The notes: generated by a model from the sequence alone, not told the origin. A stretch of DNA of 64,000 nt from Bacillota bacterium (GCA_017577485.1 PKRI01000004.1:1-64000), one strand, 5' to 3'; numbered from the stretch's first letter, positions 31,872 through 41,322 are shown. Numbers and translations: made by a program.

Positions 31872-33741
31872 CGTGGACCTCGAGCTGGAGCGGGAGCGGC
31901 GGCGCCGCGGCCGCCCCGCCCGCGAAGAGGAAGACCGCGACCTGCCCCAGCGCCACCGGCGCCGAACCACCCGCGAGATCACCCTCACGGGTCCCGTTGC
32001 CGTGGGCCAGCTGGCGGATCAGCTGGGCGTCCGCGCCACCCAGGCCATTCAGAAACTTGTCGACATGGGCGTCATGGCCAGCATCAATCAGGAATTGGAC
32101 CCCGACACCGCCATGCTGCTGGCCGAGGAGTTCGGGGCTTCGGTCCGCTTCCAGGAGAGACCGGCCGAACAGTATTCCGACGACGTGCTGCTCAAGGAGC
32201 ACGGTGAGGACCGGCCCGAGGACATGCGGCCGCGGGCGCCGGTGGTCACCGTCATGGGCCACGTGGACCACGGCAAGACCTCGCTGCTGGATGCCATCCG
32301 CAAGACCCGGGTGGCCGCCGGCGAGTACGGCGGCATCACCCAGCACATCGGCGCCTCGGTGGTGGAGCGGGACGGCCGGCGCATCGTCTTCATCGACACC
32401 CCCGGCCACGAGGCCTTCACCCAACTGCGGGCGCGGGGCGCCCAGGTCACCGACATCGCCGTGCTGGTGGTGGCCGCCGACGACGGCGTCATGCCCCAGA
32501 CCGTGGAGGCCCTGAACCACGCCCGGGCCGCCGGGGTGCCCGTCATCGTGGCCATCAACAAGATCGATAAGCCTGAAGCCAACCCGGATCGGGTCAAGCA
32601 GCAGTTGACGGAGCACGGCCTGGTGCCCGAGGACTGGGGCGGCGACACCGTCTGCGTGCCGGTGTCGGCGGTCCAGGGCCAGGGCATCGACGACCTGCTG
32701 GAGATGATCCTGCTGGTGGCCGACCTCCATGAATTGAAGGCCAACCCCAAACGCCCGGCGGTGGGCACCGTCATCGAGTCCAGCCTGGACCGCGCCCGGG
32801 GTCCCGTGGGCACGGTGCTGGTCCGCGCCGGCACCCTCAAGCGGGGCGATGCTTTCGTCTGCGGCGCCACCTGGGGCCGGGTCCGGGCCATGTTCGACGA
32901 CCGGGGCCGGCAGTTGAAGGAAGCGGGCCCCTCGACGCCGGTGGAGGTCATGGGCTTTGAAGACGTGCCCCAGGCCGGTGACCGGCTCATCGTGGTGGCC
33001 GACGAGAAGAAGGCCCGGGAGGTGGCCCAGCGCCGCCAGGAACTGGCCCGGCAGGCGCAGCTTCGCTCGTCCCGCACCATCAGCCTGCAGGACATCTACC
33101 GCAGGGCCCAGGCCGGCGAGGTTCGGGAACTGCGGGTCATCGTCAAGGCCGACGCCCAGGGCTCGCTGGAAGCGGTGACGGCGGCGCTGCAGCGGCTGGG
33201 CACCGCCGAGGTGTCGGTGAACGTCCTGCACGGCGCCGTGGGCGCCATCACCCAGGACGACGTGATGCTGGCGTCGGCGTCCGAGGGCGTGGTGCTGGGC
33301 TTCAACGTCCGGCCCGACGCCAACGCCCGCCGGGCCGCCGAGCGCGAGGGCGTTGAGATCCGGACTTATCGCATCATCTACGAGTTGATCGACGACGTGC
33401 GCAATGCCCTGGAGGGCCTGCTGGCGCCCGAGATCCGCGAGCAGGTCATCGGCCAGGCCGAGGTTCGGCAGACCTTCCGCATCCCCGGCGTCGGCACGGT
33501 GGCCGGCTGCTACGTCACCGACGGCGTGGTGCGGCGGGGCGCCGGTGTGCGCGTGCTCCGGGAGGGCAAGGTGGTCTACGAGGGCCGCGTCGGTTCCCTG
33601 AAGCGCTTCCAGGATGACGTCCGGGAAGTGCGCCAGGGCTTCGAGTGCGGCGTCGGCATCGAGCGCTTCAACGACATCAAGGAAGGCGACATCCTGGAGG
33701 TCTTCGTCGAAGAGGAAGTCCAGCGGCGGCTGGAGGGCTGA
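31537..33741 (+). CDS. infB: Translation initiation factor IF-2
   Basis: IF-2 is the GTPase that places initiator tRNA on the 30S subunit. From TTG 31537 it starts MSRGVRVYELARELDVQSKE, the family start, with GGGGGTG 7 nt upstream; GTG 31528 is in frame but less likely. The length is 734 aa. After the N-terminal helices and an Arg/Pro-rich linker comes the G domain: GHVDHGKT at residues ~241-248, DTPGHEAF, NKID and SAVQGQGIDDLL. Domains II-IV follow (KADAQGSLEAVTAALQRL; ECGVGIERFNDIKEGD). The sequence is intact. Confidence 0.97.
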   Translation: MSRGVRVYELARELDVQSKEILRVLQEEMNIDIQNHMATINDQVARRVRQILKGEPAEEAAPARPAGQTPAAGEARRRPKKPGRRPRPAVDILGEEPGGGDAEALPDVPVDDVDLELERERRRRGRPAREEEDRDLPQRHRRRTTREITLTGPVAVGQLADQLGVRATQAIQKLVDMGVMASINQELDPDTAMLLAEEFGASVRFQERPAEQYSDDVLLKEHGEDRPEDMRPRAPVVTVMGHVDHGKTSLLDAIRKTRVAAGEYGGITQHIGASVVERDGRRIVFIDTPGHEAFTQLRARGAQVTDIAVLVVAADDGVMPQTVEALNHARAAGVPVIVAINKIDKPEANPDRVKQQLTEHGLVPEDWGGDTVCVPVSAVQGQGIDDLLEMILLVADLHELKANPKRPAVGTVIESSLDRARGPVGTVLVRAGTLKRGDAFVCGATWGRVRAMFDDRGRQLKEAGPSTPVEVMGFEDVPQAGDRLIVVADEKKAREVAQRRQELARQAQLRSSRTISLQDIYRRAQAGEVRELRVIVKADAQGSLEAVTAALQRLGTAEVSVNVLHGAVGAITQDDVMLASASEGVVLGFNVRPDANARRAAEREGVEIRTYRIIYELIDDVRNALEGLLAPEIREQVIGQAEVRQTFRIPGVGTVAGCYVTDGVVRRGAGVRVLREGKVVYEGRVGSLKRFQDDVREVRQGFECGVGIERFNDIKEGDILEVFVEEEVQRRLEG

Positions 33742-33744
33742 TCC

Positions 33745-34026
33745 TTGGTGGTGGGCGCCGTCCGGGTGCACCTGCGCCTGCCCGGGAACGGCACGTTGAA
33801 GGACAAGCGCCGCGTGGTCCGGGGCCTGCTGGACCGGGCCCGGCACCGCTTCAACGTGGCCGCCGCCGAGGTGGACGACCAGGACCGCCGGGACCGGGCG
33901 GTGCTGGCGCTGGTCTGCGTGTCGGGCGATGCGGTGCACGTGGACCGGATGATGACGGCCCTGGTCAACTGGATCGACGCCCAGGTGCCCGGCCAGGTGG
34001 TCCACGTGGAGCGCGAGTTCAGGTGA
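33745..34026 (+). CDS. ylxP: YlxP-like DUF503 protein
   Basis: This 93-aa DUF503 protein lies between infB and rbfA, exactly as ylxP in B. subtilis. The start is TTG 33745, 3 bp after infB. Pattern: VGAVRVHLRLPGNGTLKDKR, a RFNVAAAEVDDQD segment and a final helix with VNWIDAQ. The family is linked to ribosome assembly or translation by context only; biochemical function is not known. Confidence 0.9.
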   Translation: MVVGAVRVHLRLPGNGTLKDKRRVVRGLLDRARHRFNVAAAEVDDQDRRDRAVLALVCVSGDAVHVDRMMTALVNWIDAQVPGQVVHVEREFR

Positions 34027-34036
34027 GGGATGGGTC

Positions 34037-34381
34037 ATGGGACGAATCCGCCGGCAGCGGGTGGCCGAGGCCCTGCGGGACGAACTGGGGCGCCTGCTGC
34101 AGATGGAGTTGAAGGACCCGCGGGTGGGCCTGGCCAGCATCGTACAGGTCGAGGTGTCCCAGGACCTGCGCCACGCCAGGGTGTACGTGAGCGTTTACGG
34201 GTCGGAGGAAGAGCAGCGGCAGGCCATGCAGGCCCTCAACGGCGCCAAGGGCTGGCTGCGGGGCGAAGTGGGCCGCCGCCTGGGGCTGCGCTACGCCCCT
34301 GAGCTGACCTTCGTCGCCGATTCGTCCATCCGGCACGGTGCCCGCATTTCTGAACTGCTGCGCAGCCTCAAGGAGGAATGA
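34037..34381 (+). CDS. rbfA: Ribosome-binding factor A
   Basis: RbfA is a KH-fold factor needed for maturation of the 16S rRNA 5' end, especially in the cold. The 114-aa product from ATG 34037 has the typical start RIRRQRVAEALRDELGRLL, the LKDPRVGLASIVQVEVSQDL block and the ending FVADSSIRHGARISELL. Length is normal. It sits in the usual ylxP-rbfA-nrnA-truB order. Confidence 0.96.
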   Translation: MGRIRRQRVAEALRDELGRLLQMELKDPRVGLASIVQVEVSQDLRHARVYVSVYGSEEEQRQAMQALNGAKGWLRGEVGRRLGLRYAPELTFVADSSIRHGARISELLRSLKEE

Positions 34382-34417
34382 CGGCGGCATCCGGCTGCCG
34401 GGGGGAGGAGTCCGCTG

Positions 34418-35428
34418 GTGACGGCGCCCCAGTTGGGCCGCGACGCGGTGGTCCGCGCGCTGCAGGGTGTGTCCCGGGCCCTGCTGCTGCTTCACGTCAA
34501 TGCCGACGGCGACAGCGTGGGGTCGTGCCTGGCCCTGGCCCGGGCCCTGGAGCACCGGGGAGCCCGCTGCGTGGTGGCCTACGGCGACCGGTATCCCCAG
34601 GCCTACGCTTTCCTTCCGGGAGCGGGCGCCATCACCGCCTGGGACCAGGTGGACGCGTCCCAGGGTTTCGACGTGGCGCTCCTGCCCGACTGCTCCGACG
34701 CCGGCCGTGTCGGGAACGCCGCTCCGCTGCTGGAAGCGGCACGGCTGGTGGTCAACATCGACCACCACGCCTCCAACACCGGGTTCGGCGACGTGCGCTG
34801 GGTCGAACCCGACCGGTCCTGCGTCGGCGAGATGATCATGGACATCATCGACGACCTGGGCGTGGCACTGGACCAGCCTATGGCCCTGTGCCTCTACACC
34901 GCCCTGGTCACCGACACCGGTTCCTTTCGTTTCAGCAACACCACCCCCGATGCGCACCGCCGGGCTGCGCGGCTGATCGAAGAGGGGCGGCTGCGGCCCG
35001 AAGAGGTGGCGACCCAGGTGTACGACAACCGCTCGCTGACGGCGCTGCGGCTGCTGGGCGACGCTCTGGGCACCTTGGCCACGTCGCCCGACGGCCGGGT
35101 GGCCTGGATCGTGGTGGACCGCGCCCTGCAGGAGCGCCACCAGGCGGGACCGGCCGAAGCCGAGGGCATCGTCAGCTATCCCCGCAGCCTGGCGGGGGTC
35201 GAGATCGCCCTGTCGTTTTTCGAGCAGGCCGACGGCACGGTGCGGGTGGCGTTCCGCTCCAGGGGCCAGGCCGACGTGGCCGTGCTGGCCCAGCAGTTCG
35301 GCGGCGGCGGCCATCCCCGGGCCGCCGGCTGCACCCACCCGGGACCCCTGCAGGCGGCGGTGCGGCAGGTGACCGAGGCCAGCCGCCGGTTCCTGGAGGG
35401 GCCCGCCGGCGAGGGCATCAAGGCATGA
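34418..35428 (+). CDS. nrnA: DHH/DHHA1 phosphoesterase NrnA (nanoRNase/pAp phosphatase)
   Basis: NrnA degrades 2-5 nt RNA fragments and dephosphorylates pAp. From GTG 34418 (GGGAGGAG upstream) it is 336 aa. DHH-domain metal residues: HVNADGDSVGS (motif I), LLPDCSDAGRVGN, and NIDHHASNTGFG (the DHH motif). The C-terminal DHHA1 domain ends with GGGGHPRAAGCTHPG. It fits functionally with pnp and RNase J in this window. Its stop overlaps the truB start (ATGA). Confidence 0.93.
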   Translation: MTAPQLGRDAVVRALQGVSRALLLLHVNADGDSVGSCLALARALEHRGARCVVAYGDRYPQAYAFLPGAGAITAWDQVDASQGFDVALLPDCSDAGRVGNAAPLLEAARLVVNIDHHASNTGFGDVRWVEPDRSCVGEMIMDIIDDLGVALDQPMALCLYTALVTDTGSFRFSNTTPDAHRRAARLIEEGRLRPEEVATQVYDNRSLTALRLLGDALGTLATSPDGRVAWIVVDRALQERHQAGPAEAEGIVSYPRSLAGVEIALSFFEQADGTVRVAFRSRGQADVAVLAQQFGGGGHPRAAGCTHPGPLQAAVRQVTEASRRFLEGPAGEGIKA

Positions 35429-36351
35429 GCGGCCAGGCGCCGGCCGGGGGCGCGGTGGTGGTCCTCAAGCCCCCGGGCATGACCAGCCATGACGTGGTGG
35501 CCTGGGCGCGGCGGGCCCTGGGACTGCGGCGCGTCGGCCACACCGGCACCCTGGACCCGCTGGCGGCGGGCGTGCTGGTGCTGCTGGTGGGCCGGGCCAC
35601 CCGGGCGTCCCGCTGGTTTCTGGGCCTGCGCAAGGCCTACCGGGCCGAGGCCCTGTTCGGGGTGAGCACCGACAGCGGCGACCTGGACGGCGCCGTCACG
35701 GCCCGGGCCGACGCCTCGGGCCTTACGGCGGGTCAGGTAGAGGCCGCCGCCGCGGCGCTGGCCGGGTGGGTGAAGCAGAGGCCGCCGGCGGTGTCGGCGG
35801 TGCGGGTGGCGGGCGAGCGGGCCTACCGGCGCGCCCGCCGCGGCGAGGCGGTGTCGGTGCCGGAGCGGACGGTGCACGTGGGCCGCTGCGATCTGCTGGA
35901 ATGGTTTCCCGACGCCGTTCCCGGTCCCCGGGCCCTGCTGGACATCGAGTGCTCCAGCGGGACCTACGTGCGATCGCTGGTGGAAGACCTGGGCCGGGCT
36001 CTGGGGGTGCCCGCCGTGACCTCGTTCCTGCTGCGGACACGGGTGGGTCCCTTCGGGCTGGAGGAGGCGCTGACCCTGGAGGAACTGGAGCAGGCGGCGG
36101 CCGGCGGCGCCGTGCCGCTGCTGCCCCTGGCCGACGCCCTGGGCTTCCTGCCTGCGGTGACGGTGGACCCGGCGCTGGCCCGCCGCGTGGTCCAGGGCCG
36201 GTCCCTGCCCGCGGCGGCTCTGGGCCTGGGTCAGGACGCCGGGCCCACCCGCGTGCTGGACGACCGCGGCAGGCTGCTGGCGGTGGTGACGGCCGCGGGC
36301 GGCGCCGTCCGTTACGAAGCCGTGTTCGGCGCCCCGGGTGATGCCCAATGA
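35425..36351 (+). CDS. truB: tRNA pseudouridine-55 synthase
   Basis: TruB makes the pseudouridine at position 55 in the T-loop of tRNAs. Start set at ATG 35425, overlapping nrnA, giving 308 aa; the open frame further left is a shadow of nrnA. Motifs: VVVLKPPGMTSHDVVAWARR, RRVGHTGTLDPLAAGVL with the catalytic Asp, KAYRAEALFGVSTDSGDLDG and CSSGTYVRSLVEDLG. A C-terminal PUA-like extension is present. It overlaps ribF by 4 bp. Confidence 0.96.
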   Translation: MSGQAPAGGAVVVLKPPGMTSHDVVAWARRALGLRRVGHTGTLDPLAAGVLVLLVGRATRASRWFLGLRKAYRAEALFGVSTDSGDLDGAVTARADASGLTAGQVEAAAAALAGWVKQRPPAVSAVRVAGERAYRRARRGEAVSVPERTVHVGRCDLLEWFPDAVPGPRALLDIECSSGTYVRSLVEDLGRALGVPAVTSFLLRTRVGPFGLEEALTLEELEQAAAGGAVPLLPLADALGFLPAVTVDPALARRVVQGRSLPAAALGLGQDAGPTRVLDDRGRLLAVVTAAGGAVRYEAVFGAPGDAQ

Positions 36352-37349
36352 CGAGCCTTGAAGACTCGCTGGCTGTGATCCGTCGCTTCGCCGACGCCGG
36401 CAGCGGCCGGCCGCTGTTCCTGGCCGTGGGCACCTTCGACGGCGTCCACCGGGGCCACCAGGTGATCCTGCGCCGGCTGGCCGCCGACGCCGCCGAGGCC
36501 GGCGCGGAACCGGCCGCCATGACCTTCGATCCCCACCCCCGGGCCGTGGTGCGGCCCGATGAAGCGCCGCCCCTGCTGCTGACCCTGGAGGACCGGGTCC
36601 AGCGTCTTAAGGAACACGGCGCCCAGCGGGTGCTGGTGGTGCCGTTCAACCGGGAATTCGCGTCCCTGGAGCCTGAGGAATTTGTCCGGCATGTACTGGT
36701 GGAGAGGCTCAGGGCGCGGCGCGTGTACGTGGGCTTTTCGTTCACCTTCGGGCGCGGCGGTCGCGGCACGCCGGCCCTGCTGCGCCAGATCGGTGAGCCG
36801 CTGGGGCTGGAGGTACGGCAGTTGGGGCCGGTCACCGAGGCGGGCCAGGTGCTGTCGTCGACGGTGATCCGCCAGGCGCTGGCCGCGGGTGACGTGGCGG
36901 CGGCCCTGCGCTACCTGGGCCGTCCCCATGCCGTGTCGGGTCCAGTCCTGCCGGGACGCCGCCAGGGCCGCGGCCTCGGCTTTCCCACCGCCAACCTGGC
37001 TGACGACGGCCGGGTGCTGTGGCCGACCGACGGCGTCTACGCCGTCCGCGCCCGCTGGGACGGCGGCATGTGGGCCGGCGTGGCCAACCTGGGCGGGCGC
37101 CCCACCATCGACCCTGCGGGCCCGCGGCTGCTGGAAGTGCACCTGCTGGACTTCCACGGCGACCTGTACGGCCGGCGGCTGTCGGTGGAGTTCATCGACC
37201 GCCTGCGCGACGTGCGCAAATTTCCCAGCGTTGAAGCGCTGCGGGAGCAGATCGCCCGGGATGTGCGGCAGGCCCGCGACATCTTGGCCCGCGGCGGCTG
37301 GCTGTGCTATCATCCAACGGGATTCCAGCGCGGTCCCCGGGACCGCTGA
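36348..37349 (+). CDS. ribF: Bifunctional riboflavin kinase/FAD synthetase
   Basis: RibF phosphorylates riboflavin to FMN and adenylates it to FAD. The 333-aa protein starts at ATG 36348. The N-terminal nucleotidyltransferase domain has VGTFDGVHRGHQVILRRL, TFDPHPRAVV and the SSTVIRQALAAGDV segment. The C-terminal kinase domain has GRRQGRGLGFPTANLADDG, GVANLGGRPTID and VHLLDFHGDLYGR. Length is normal. Its 3' end contains the probable rpsO promoter. Confidence 0.96.
   Translation: MTSLEDSLAVIRRFADAGSGRPLFLAVGTFDGVHRGHQVILRRLAADAAEAGAEPAAMTFDPHPRAVVRPDEAPPLLLTLEDRVQRLKEHGAQRVLVVPFNREFASLEPEEFVRHVLVERLRARRVYVGFSFTFGRGGRGTPALLRQIGEPLGLEVRQLGPVTEAGQVLSSTVIRQALAAGDVAAALRYLGRPHAVSGPVLPGRRQGRGLGFPTANLADDGRVLWPTDGVYAVRARWDGGMWAGVANLGGRPTIDPAGPRLLEVHLLDFHGDLYGRRLSVEFIDRLRDVRKFPSVEALREQIARDVRQARDILARGGWLCYHPTGFQRGPRDR
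37284..37313 (+). promoter_or_regulatory. rpsO promoter inside the end of ribF
   Basis: TATCAT at 37308-37313 preceded by TGC forms an extended -10. TTGGCC at 37284-37289 gives an 18-bp spacer. It lies ~40 bp before the ribF stop and ~115 bp before rpsO, leaving an mRNA leader that could serve S15 autoregulation. Confidence 0.6.
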
Positions 37350-37429
37350 ACCCCGGGCTAGGCTGCCCGTCCGCCTCCGACGGCACGCGTGGCCCGGCGG
37401 GGATCGTCCAAGACGGAGGTGAACCGGAC

Positions 37430-37699
37430 ATGCCGCTGGCACCGGAGCAGAAGCGCTCACTGATCGAGGAGTTCCGCACCCACGAGCACGACACCGGCTC
37501 GCCCGAGGTGCAGGTGGCCCTGCTGACCCAGCGGATCCGCGAGTTGACCGAGCATCTCAGGGTGCACAAGAAGGACCATCACTCGCGCCGCGGCCTGCTG
37601 AAGATGGTCGGCAAGCGCCGCCGCCTGCTGAACTACCTGCGCGACACGGCGCCGGGGCGCTATCAGACGTTGATCGAGCGCCTGGGGCTGCGCCGCTGA
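37430..37699 (+). CDS. rpsO: 30S ribosomal protein S15
   Basis: S15 is an early-binding 30S protein. From ATG 37430 the product is 89 aa, the normal size; GGAGGTGA lies 7 nt upstream. The signature THEHDTGSPEVQVALLTQRI and HKKDHHSRRGLLKMVGKRRR are present. The rpsO-pnp pair is conserved across bacteria. Confidence 0.98.
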   Translation: MPLAPEQKRSLIEEFRTHEHDTGSPEVQVALLTQRIRELTEHLRVHKKDHHSRRGLLKMVGKRRRLLNYLRDTAPGRYQTLIERLGLRR

Positions 37700-37713
37700 C
37701 GGGAGACGGTTCC

Positions 37714-37741
37714 TCTTGCCCGGACCCAGGTCCGGGCAAGA
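37714..37741 (+). other. rpsO-pnp intergenic hairpin
   Basis: Bases 37714-37725 pair perfectly with 37730-37741 (12 bp, 4-nt loop CCAG). No T-run follows, so it is unlikely to stop transcription fully. In E. coli a stem at this position is cut by RNase III and used for PNPase autoregulation; the same role is a reasonable inference here. Confidence 0.7.
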
Positions 37742-37763
37742 ACGTATAAGGGAGGACGCACTG

Positions 37764-40043
37764 TTGGAAAAGAAGGTCTACCGCACCGAACTGGCGGGCC
37801 GGCCCCTGGTGGTGGAACTGGGCGAGATGGCCCTCCAGGCCAACGGTTCGGCCCTGGTCAGGTACGGCGATACCGTCGTCCTGGTCACGGCCACAGCGAC
37901 GCGGGAGCCCCGGGAAGGCATCGACTTTTTCCCGCTCCGCGTGGACTGGGAGGAGAGGCTCTACGCCGCCGGGCGCATCCCGGGCTCCTTCTTCCGCCGG
38001 GAGGGCCGGCCCAGCGAGCGGGCCATCCTCTCGGGCCGCCTGACGGACAGGCCCCTCCGGCCCCTGTTCCCCAAGGGTTTCCGCAACGACGTCCAGATCG
38101 TGGTCACCACCCTGTCCTATGACGACGACAACCTGCCGGAGATTGCCGGCATCCTGGGCGCGTCCCTGAGCCTGGGCATTTCCGACATCCCCTTCGGCGG
38201 CCCCGTGGCCGCCGTCATGGTGGGCCTGGTGGACGGTGAGCTGGTCCTCAACCCCACCGAGGAGCAGCGGGACCGCTCGGACCTGGACCTGACGGTGGCC
38301 GGCACCCGCGACGCCGTGCTGATGATCGAGGCCGGCGCCAACCAGGTGCCGGAGCAGACCATCATCGACGCCGTCTTCTTCGGCCACGAGGCCATCCGGG
38401 AACTGGTGGACTTCCAGGCAGCCATCATCGCCGAGGTCGGCAAGCCCAAGATGGAAGTGGAACTGTTCAAGGTTCCCGATGAGATCGCCGCCGCGGTCCG
38501 CCGCTACGAGCAGAACCTGGCCCAGGCCCTGCGCAACCCCGACAAGCAGGCCCGGGAGCAGGCCGTGGAAGAGGTCAAGAAGGAGGCCGCCCAGGCGCTG
38601 CTGGAGGAGTTCCCCGAGCAGGAGGCCTATATCAACGCCGCCCTTTACGACCTCGAAAAGGAGGTCATGCGGCGCGGGATCCTGGAGGAAGGCATCCGCA
38701 TCGACGGTCGCCGCCTGGACGAGATCCGGCCCATCACCTGCGACGTGGGCCTGCTGCCGCGGGCCCACGGCAGCGGCCTCTTCCGCCGCGGCCAGACCCA
38801 GGTGCTGACGGTGGCGTCGCTGGGCGCCGTGGGCGACCGGCAGCTGCTGGACAGCCTGGGCCACATCGAAGAGTTCAAGCGCTACATGCACCACTACAAC
38901 TTCCCGCCCTACAGCACCGGCGAGGTGCGAGCCATGCGGGGTCCCGGCCGCCGGGAGATCGGCCACGGCGCCCTGGCGGAGCGGGCGCTGGTGCCGGTGC
39001 TGCCCGACGAGGAGGACTTCCCTTATACCATCCGGCTGGTGTCGGAGGTGCTGGAGTCCAACGGCTCCACGTCCATGGGCAGCGTCTGCGGCAGCACCCT
39101 GGCGCTGATGGACGCCGGCGTGCCCATCAAGGCGCCGGTGGCCGGCATCGCCATGGGTCTGGTCAAGGAAGGCGACCGGGTGGCGGTGCTGACCGACATC
39201 CAGGGCGCCGAGGACTTCCTGGGCGACATGGACTTCAAGGTGGCCGGCACCCGCGAGGGCGTCACCGCCATCCAGCTTGACATCAAGATCAGCGGTTTGG
39301 ACCGGCCCATCCTGGAGATGGCCCTGGAACAGGCGCGCAAGGCACGGCTCTACATCCTGGACCGGATGCTGGAGACGCTGCCGGCGCCGCGGCCCGAACT
39401 GAGCCCGTACGCGCCGCGGATGATCGTCATGCGGGTGGATCCCGACAAGATCCGCAACATCATCGGCCCCGGCGGCAAGATCATCAACAAGATCACCGCC
39501 GAGTGCCGGTGCAAGATCGACATCGAGGACGACGGCCGGGTGTTCATCGCCGCCGAGGACGAGGAAGGCGGCGCCCGGGCCAGGGCATGGATCGAGCAGC
39601 TCACCAAGGAAGTGGAAGTCGGTGAGGTGTACGTCGGGCGCGTGACCCGGCTGCTGAACTTCGGCGCCTTCGTCGAACTGTACCCGGGCAAGGAAGGGCT
39701 GGTCCACATCTCGCAGCTGGCCTACGCCCGCATCCCCAAGGTGGAGGACCTGGTCAAGATCGGCGACGTCATCGCGGCCAAGGTCATCGAGATCGACGAC
39801 ATGGGTCGGGTCAACCTGTCCCGCACCGCGGCCCTCAGGGAGCAGCCGGACCTGCGCAGCCGCGAGAGCCTCAGCGGCGACCGCCATGAGGAGTTCGACG
39901 GCCTGGAAGCGCCGGCCGCCGTGGGCGGAGGCCTGCGGGGCCCGGCCGGCGAGCAGCGCGACGGGGGCCGGCGCGGCGGCGGGCACCGCCGCGACCGGGG
40001 CGGGCGGCGCGGCGGGCGCGGGTCCTTCGACGCCCGTGGTTGA
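37764..40043 (+). CDS. pnp: Polynucleotide phosphorylase with Arg/Gly-rich tail
   Basis: PNPase degrades RNA 3' to 5' using phosphate. From TTG 37764 (GGGAGG 8 nt upstream) the protein is 759 aa. Two RNase PH domains (~1-210 and ~310-540) carry FFPLRVDWEERLYAAGRIPG, and GAGANQ-like EAGANQVPEQTI in the first. The KH domain (~552-615) has IRNIIGPGGKIINKITAE. The S1 domain (~618-695) has GRVTRLLNFGAFVELYPGKE. The last ~60 residues end in a Gly/Arg-rich (RGG-like) tail absent from B. subtilis PNPase and possibly RNA-binding. Confidence 0.97.
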   Translation: MEKKVYRTELAGRPLVVELGEMALQANGSALVRYGDTVVLVTATATREPREGIDFFPLRVDWEERLYAAGRIPGSFFRREGRPSERAILSGRLTDRPLRPLFPKGFRNDVQIVVTTLSYDDDNLPEIAGILGASLSLGISDIPFGGPVAAVMVGLVDGELVLNPTEEQRDRSDLDLTVAGTRDAVLMIEAGANQVPEQTIIDAVFFGHEAIRELVDFQAAIIAEVGKPKMEVELFKVPDEIAAAVRRYEQNLAQALRNPDKQAREQAVEEVKKEAAQALLEEFPEQEAYINAALYDLEKEVMRRGILEEGIRIDGRRLDEIRPITCDVGLLPRAHGSGLFRRGQTQVLTVASLGAVGDRQLLDSLGHIEEFKRYMHHYNFPPYSTGEVRAMRGPGRREIGHGALAERALVPVLPDEEDFPYTIRLVSEVLESNGSTSMGSVCGSTLALMDAGVPIKAPVAGIAMGLVKEGDRVAVLTDIQGAEDFLGDMDFKVAGTREGVTAIQLDIKISGLDRPILEMALEQARKARLYILDRMLETLPAPRPELSPYAPRMIVMRVDPDKIRNIIGPGGKIINKITAECRCKIDIEDDGRVFIAAEDEEGGARARAWIEQLTKEVEVGEVYVGRVTRLLNFGAFVELYPGKEGLVHISQLAYARIPKVEDLVKIGDVIAAKVIEIDDMGRVNLSRTAALREQPDLRSRESLSGDRHEEFDGLEAPAAVGGGLRGPAGEQRDGGRRGGGHRRDRGGRRGGRGSFDARG

Positions 40044-41322
40044 ACGGCAGAACGCGCTGGCCCGCACCACCCTCAGCAACGGGCTGCGGGTCATCACCGA
40101 GACCATACCCCACGTACGGTCGGTGGCGGCGGGGATCTGGCTGGGGGTGGGCTCCCGCCTGGAGCCCGATCACCTGGCCGGCATCAGCCACTTCATCGAG
40201 CACATGGCCTTCAAGGGCACGGCCACCCGTACCGCCCGCGAGCTGGCCGCCGCCATCGACCGGATCGGCGGGCAACTGAACGCCTACACCACCCGCGAGT
40301 ACACCTGCTTCCACGCCCGGGTCCTGGAGCACCGCCTGGCCGACGCGCTGGAACTGCTGGCCGACATGCTGCTGCGCCCGCGTTTCGATCCCTCCGACAT
40401 CGAGGTTGAGCGCGGCGTGGTGCTGGAGGAACTCAGGCTCTACGAGGACACGCCCGACGAGCTGGTCCACGACCTGGCATCGGCCTGCCTTTGGCCCCAC
40501 GATCCCCTGGGGCGCCCGGTGCTGGGCACCCCGGCGGCGCTGGAGGCTTTCGACCGTGACGCCGTGCTGGACTTTTACCGCCGTGCCTACACGCCCGGCA
40601 ACGCCGTGCTGGTAGCGGCCGGGTGCGTGGAGCACGATGAGGTGGTCCGCCTGGCGGAAGCGCTGTTCGGCCCGTGGCGGCCGGGACCGGGGCTGCCAGC
40701 GCCGGCCCGGGCGCCGCAGCCCGCCGCCGGCCGCTGCGTGCGCGTCAAGGACACGGAACAGGTCCACCTCTGCGTGGTCAGCCAGGGCTGCGCCCTGGAC
40801 GATCCGGACCTGTACGGGACCCTGGCGCTGGTCAACATCCTGGGCGGCGGGTCGTCATCGAGGCTCTTCCAGGAAGTGCGCGAGGAGCGCGGCCTGGCCT
40901 ATTCCGTCTATGCCTTCCAGGGCTCGTACCGCGACACCGGCCTCGTGGGCGTGTACGCCGGGACCGCCGTGGAGACCGCGCCCCAGGTCCTGGAGTTGAT
41001 CCTGGCCGAGTGCCGGCGCCTGTGCCGGGAGCCGGTTTCCCGCGACGAACTGGAGCGCACGCGGGAGCAGCTGAAGGCCGAACTGGTGCTGGGCCTTGAG
41101 AGCACGTCGTCCCGTATGGGCCGCATCGGCCGCAGCGAACTGCTGCTGGGCCGGGTGCCGCCCATCGACGAACTGCTGGCACGGCTGGATCAGGTGGACG
41201 CCGGCCAGATCCAGCGGCTGGCCTGCCGCATGCTGGATCCCGGTCGATTGGCGATCGCCGCGGTGGCCCCGGTGGAGCAGCCCTTCGGCGACGGCCTGGG
41301 GCCGCTGCCGCCGGGCGCGTGA
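40036..41322 (+). CDS. M16-family zinc peptidase (MlpA/YmxG-like)
   Basis: From GTG 40036 (8 bp overlap with pnp) this is a 428-aa pitrilysin-family peptidase like YmxG/MlpA, which follows pnp in B. subtilis. The inverted zinc motif is SHFIEHMAFKGT (HxxEH), with the third ligand Glu ~76 residues later in VERGVVLEELRLYEDTPDEL. The C-terminal inactive M16C half has GGGSSSRLFQEVREERGLAY and the matching YxYxxxF-like segment. It is cytoplasmic, with no signal peptide. The upstream open frame is a shadow of pnp. The peptide substrate is unknown. Confidence 0.92.
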   Translation: MVERQNALARTTLSNGLRVITETIPHVRSVAAGIWLGVGSRLEPDHLAGISHFIEHMAFKGTATRTARELAAAIDRIGGQLNAYTTREYTCFHARVLEHRLADALELLADMLLRPRFDPSDIEVERGVVLEELRLYEDTPDELVHDLASACLWPHDPLGRPVLGTPAALEAFDRDAVLDFYRRAYTPGNAVLVAAGCVEHDEVVRLAEALFGPWRPGPGLPAPARAPQPAAGRCVRVKDTEQVHLCVVSQGCALDDPDLYGTLALVNILGGGSSSRLFQEVREERGLAYSVYAFQGSYRDTGLVGVYAGTAVETAPQVLELILAECRRLCREPVSRDELERTREQLKAELVLGLESTSSRMGRIGRSELLLGRVPPIDELLARLDQVDAGQIQRLACRMLDPGRLAIAAVAPVEQPFGDGLGPLPPGA

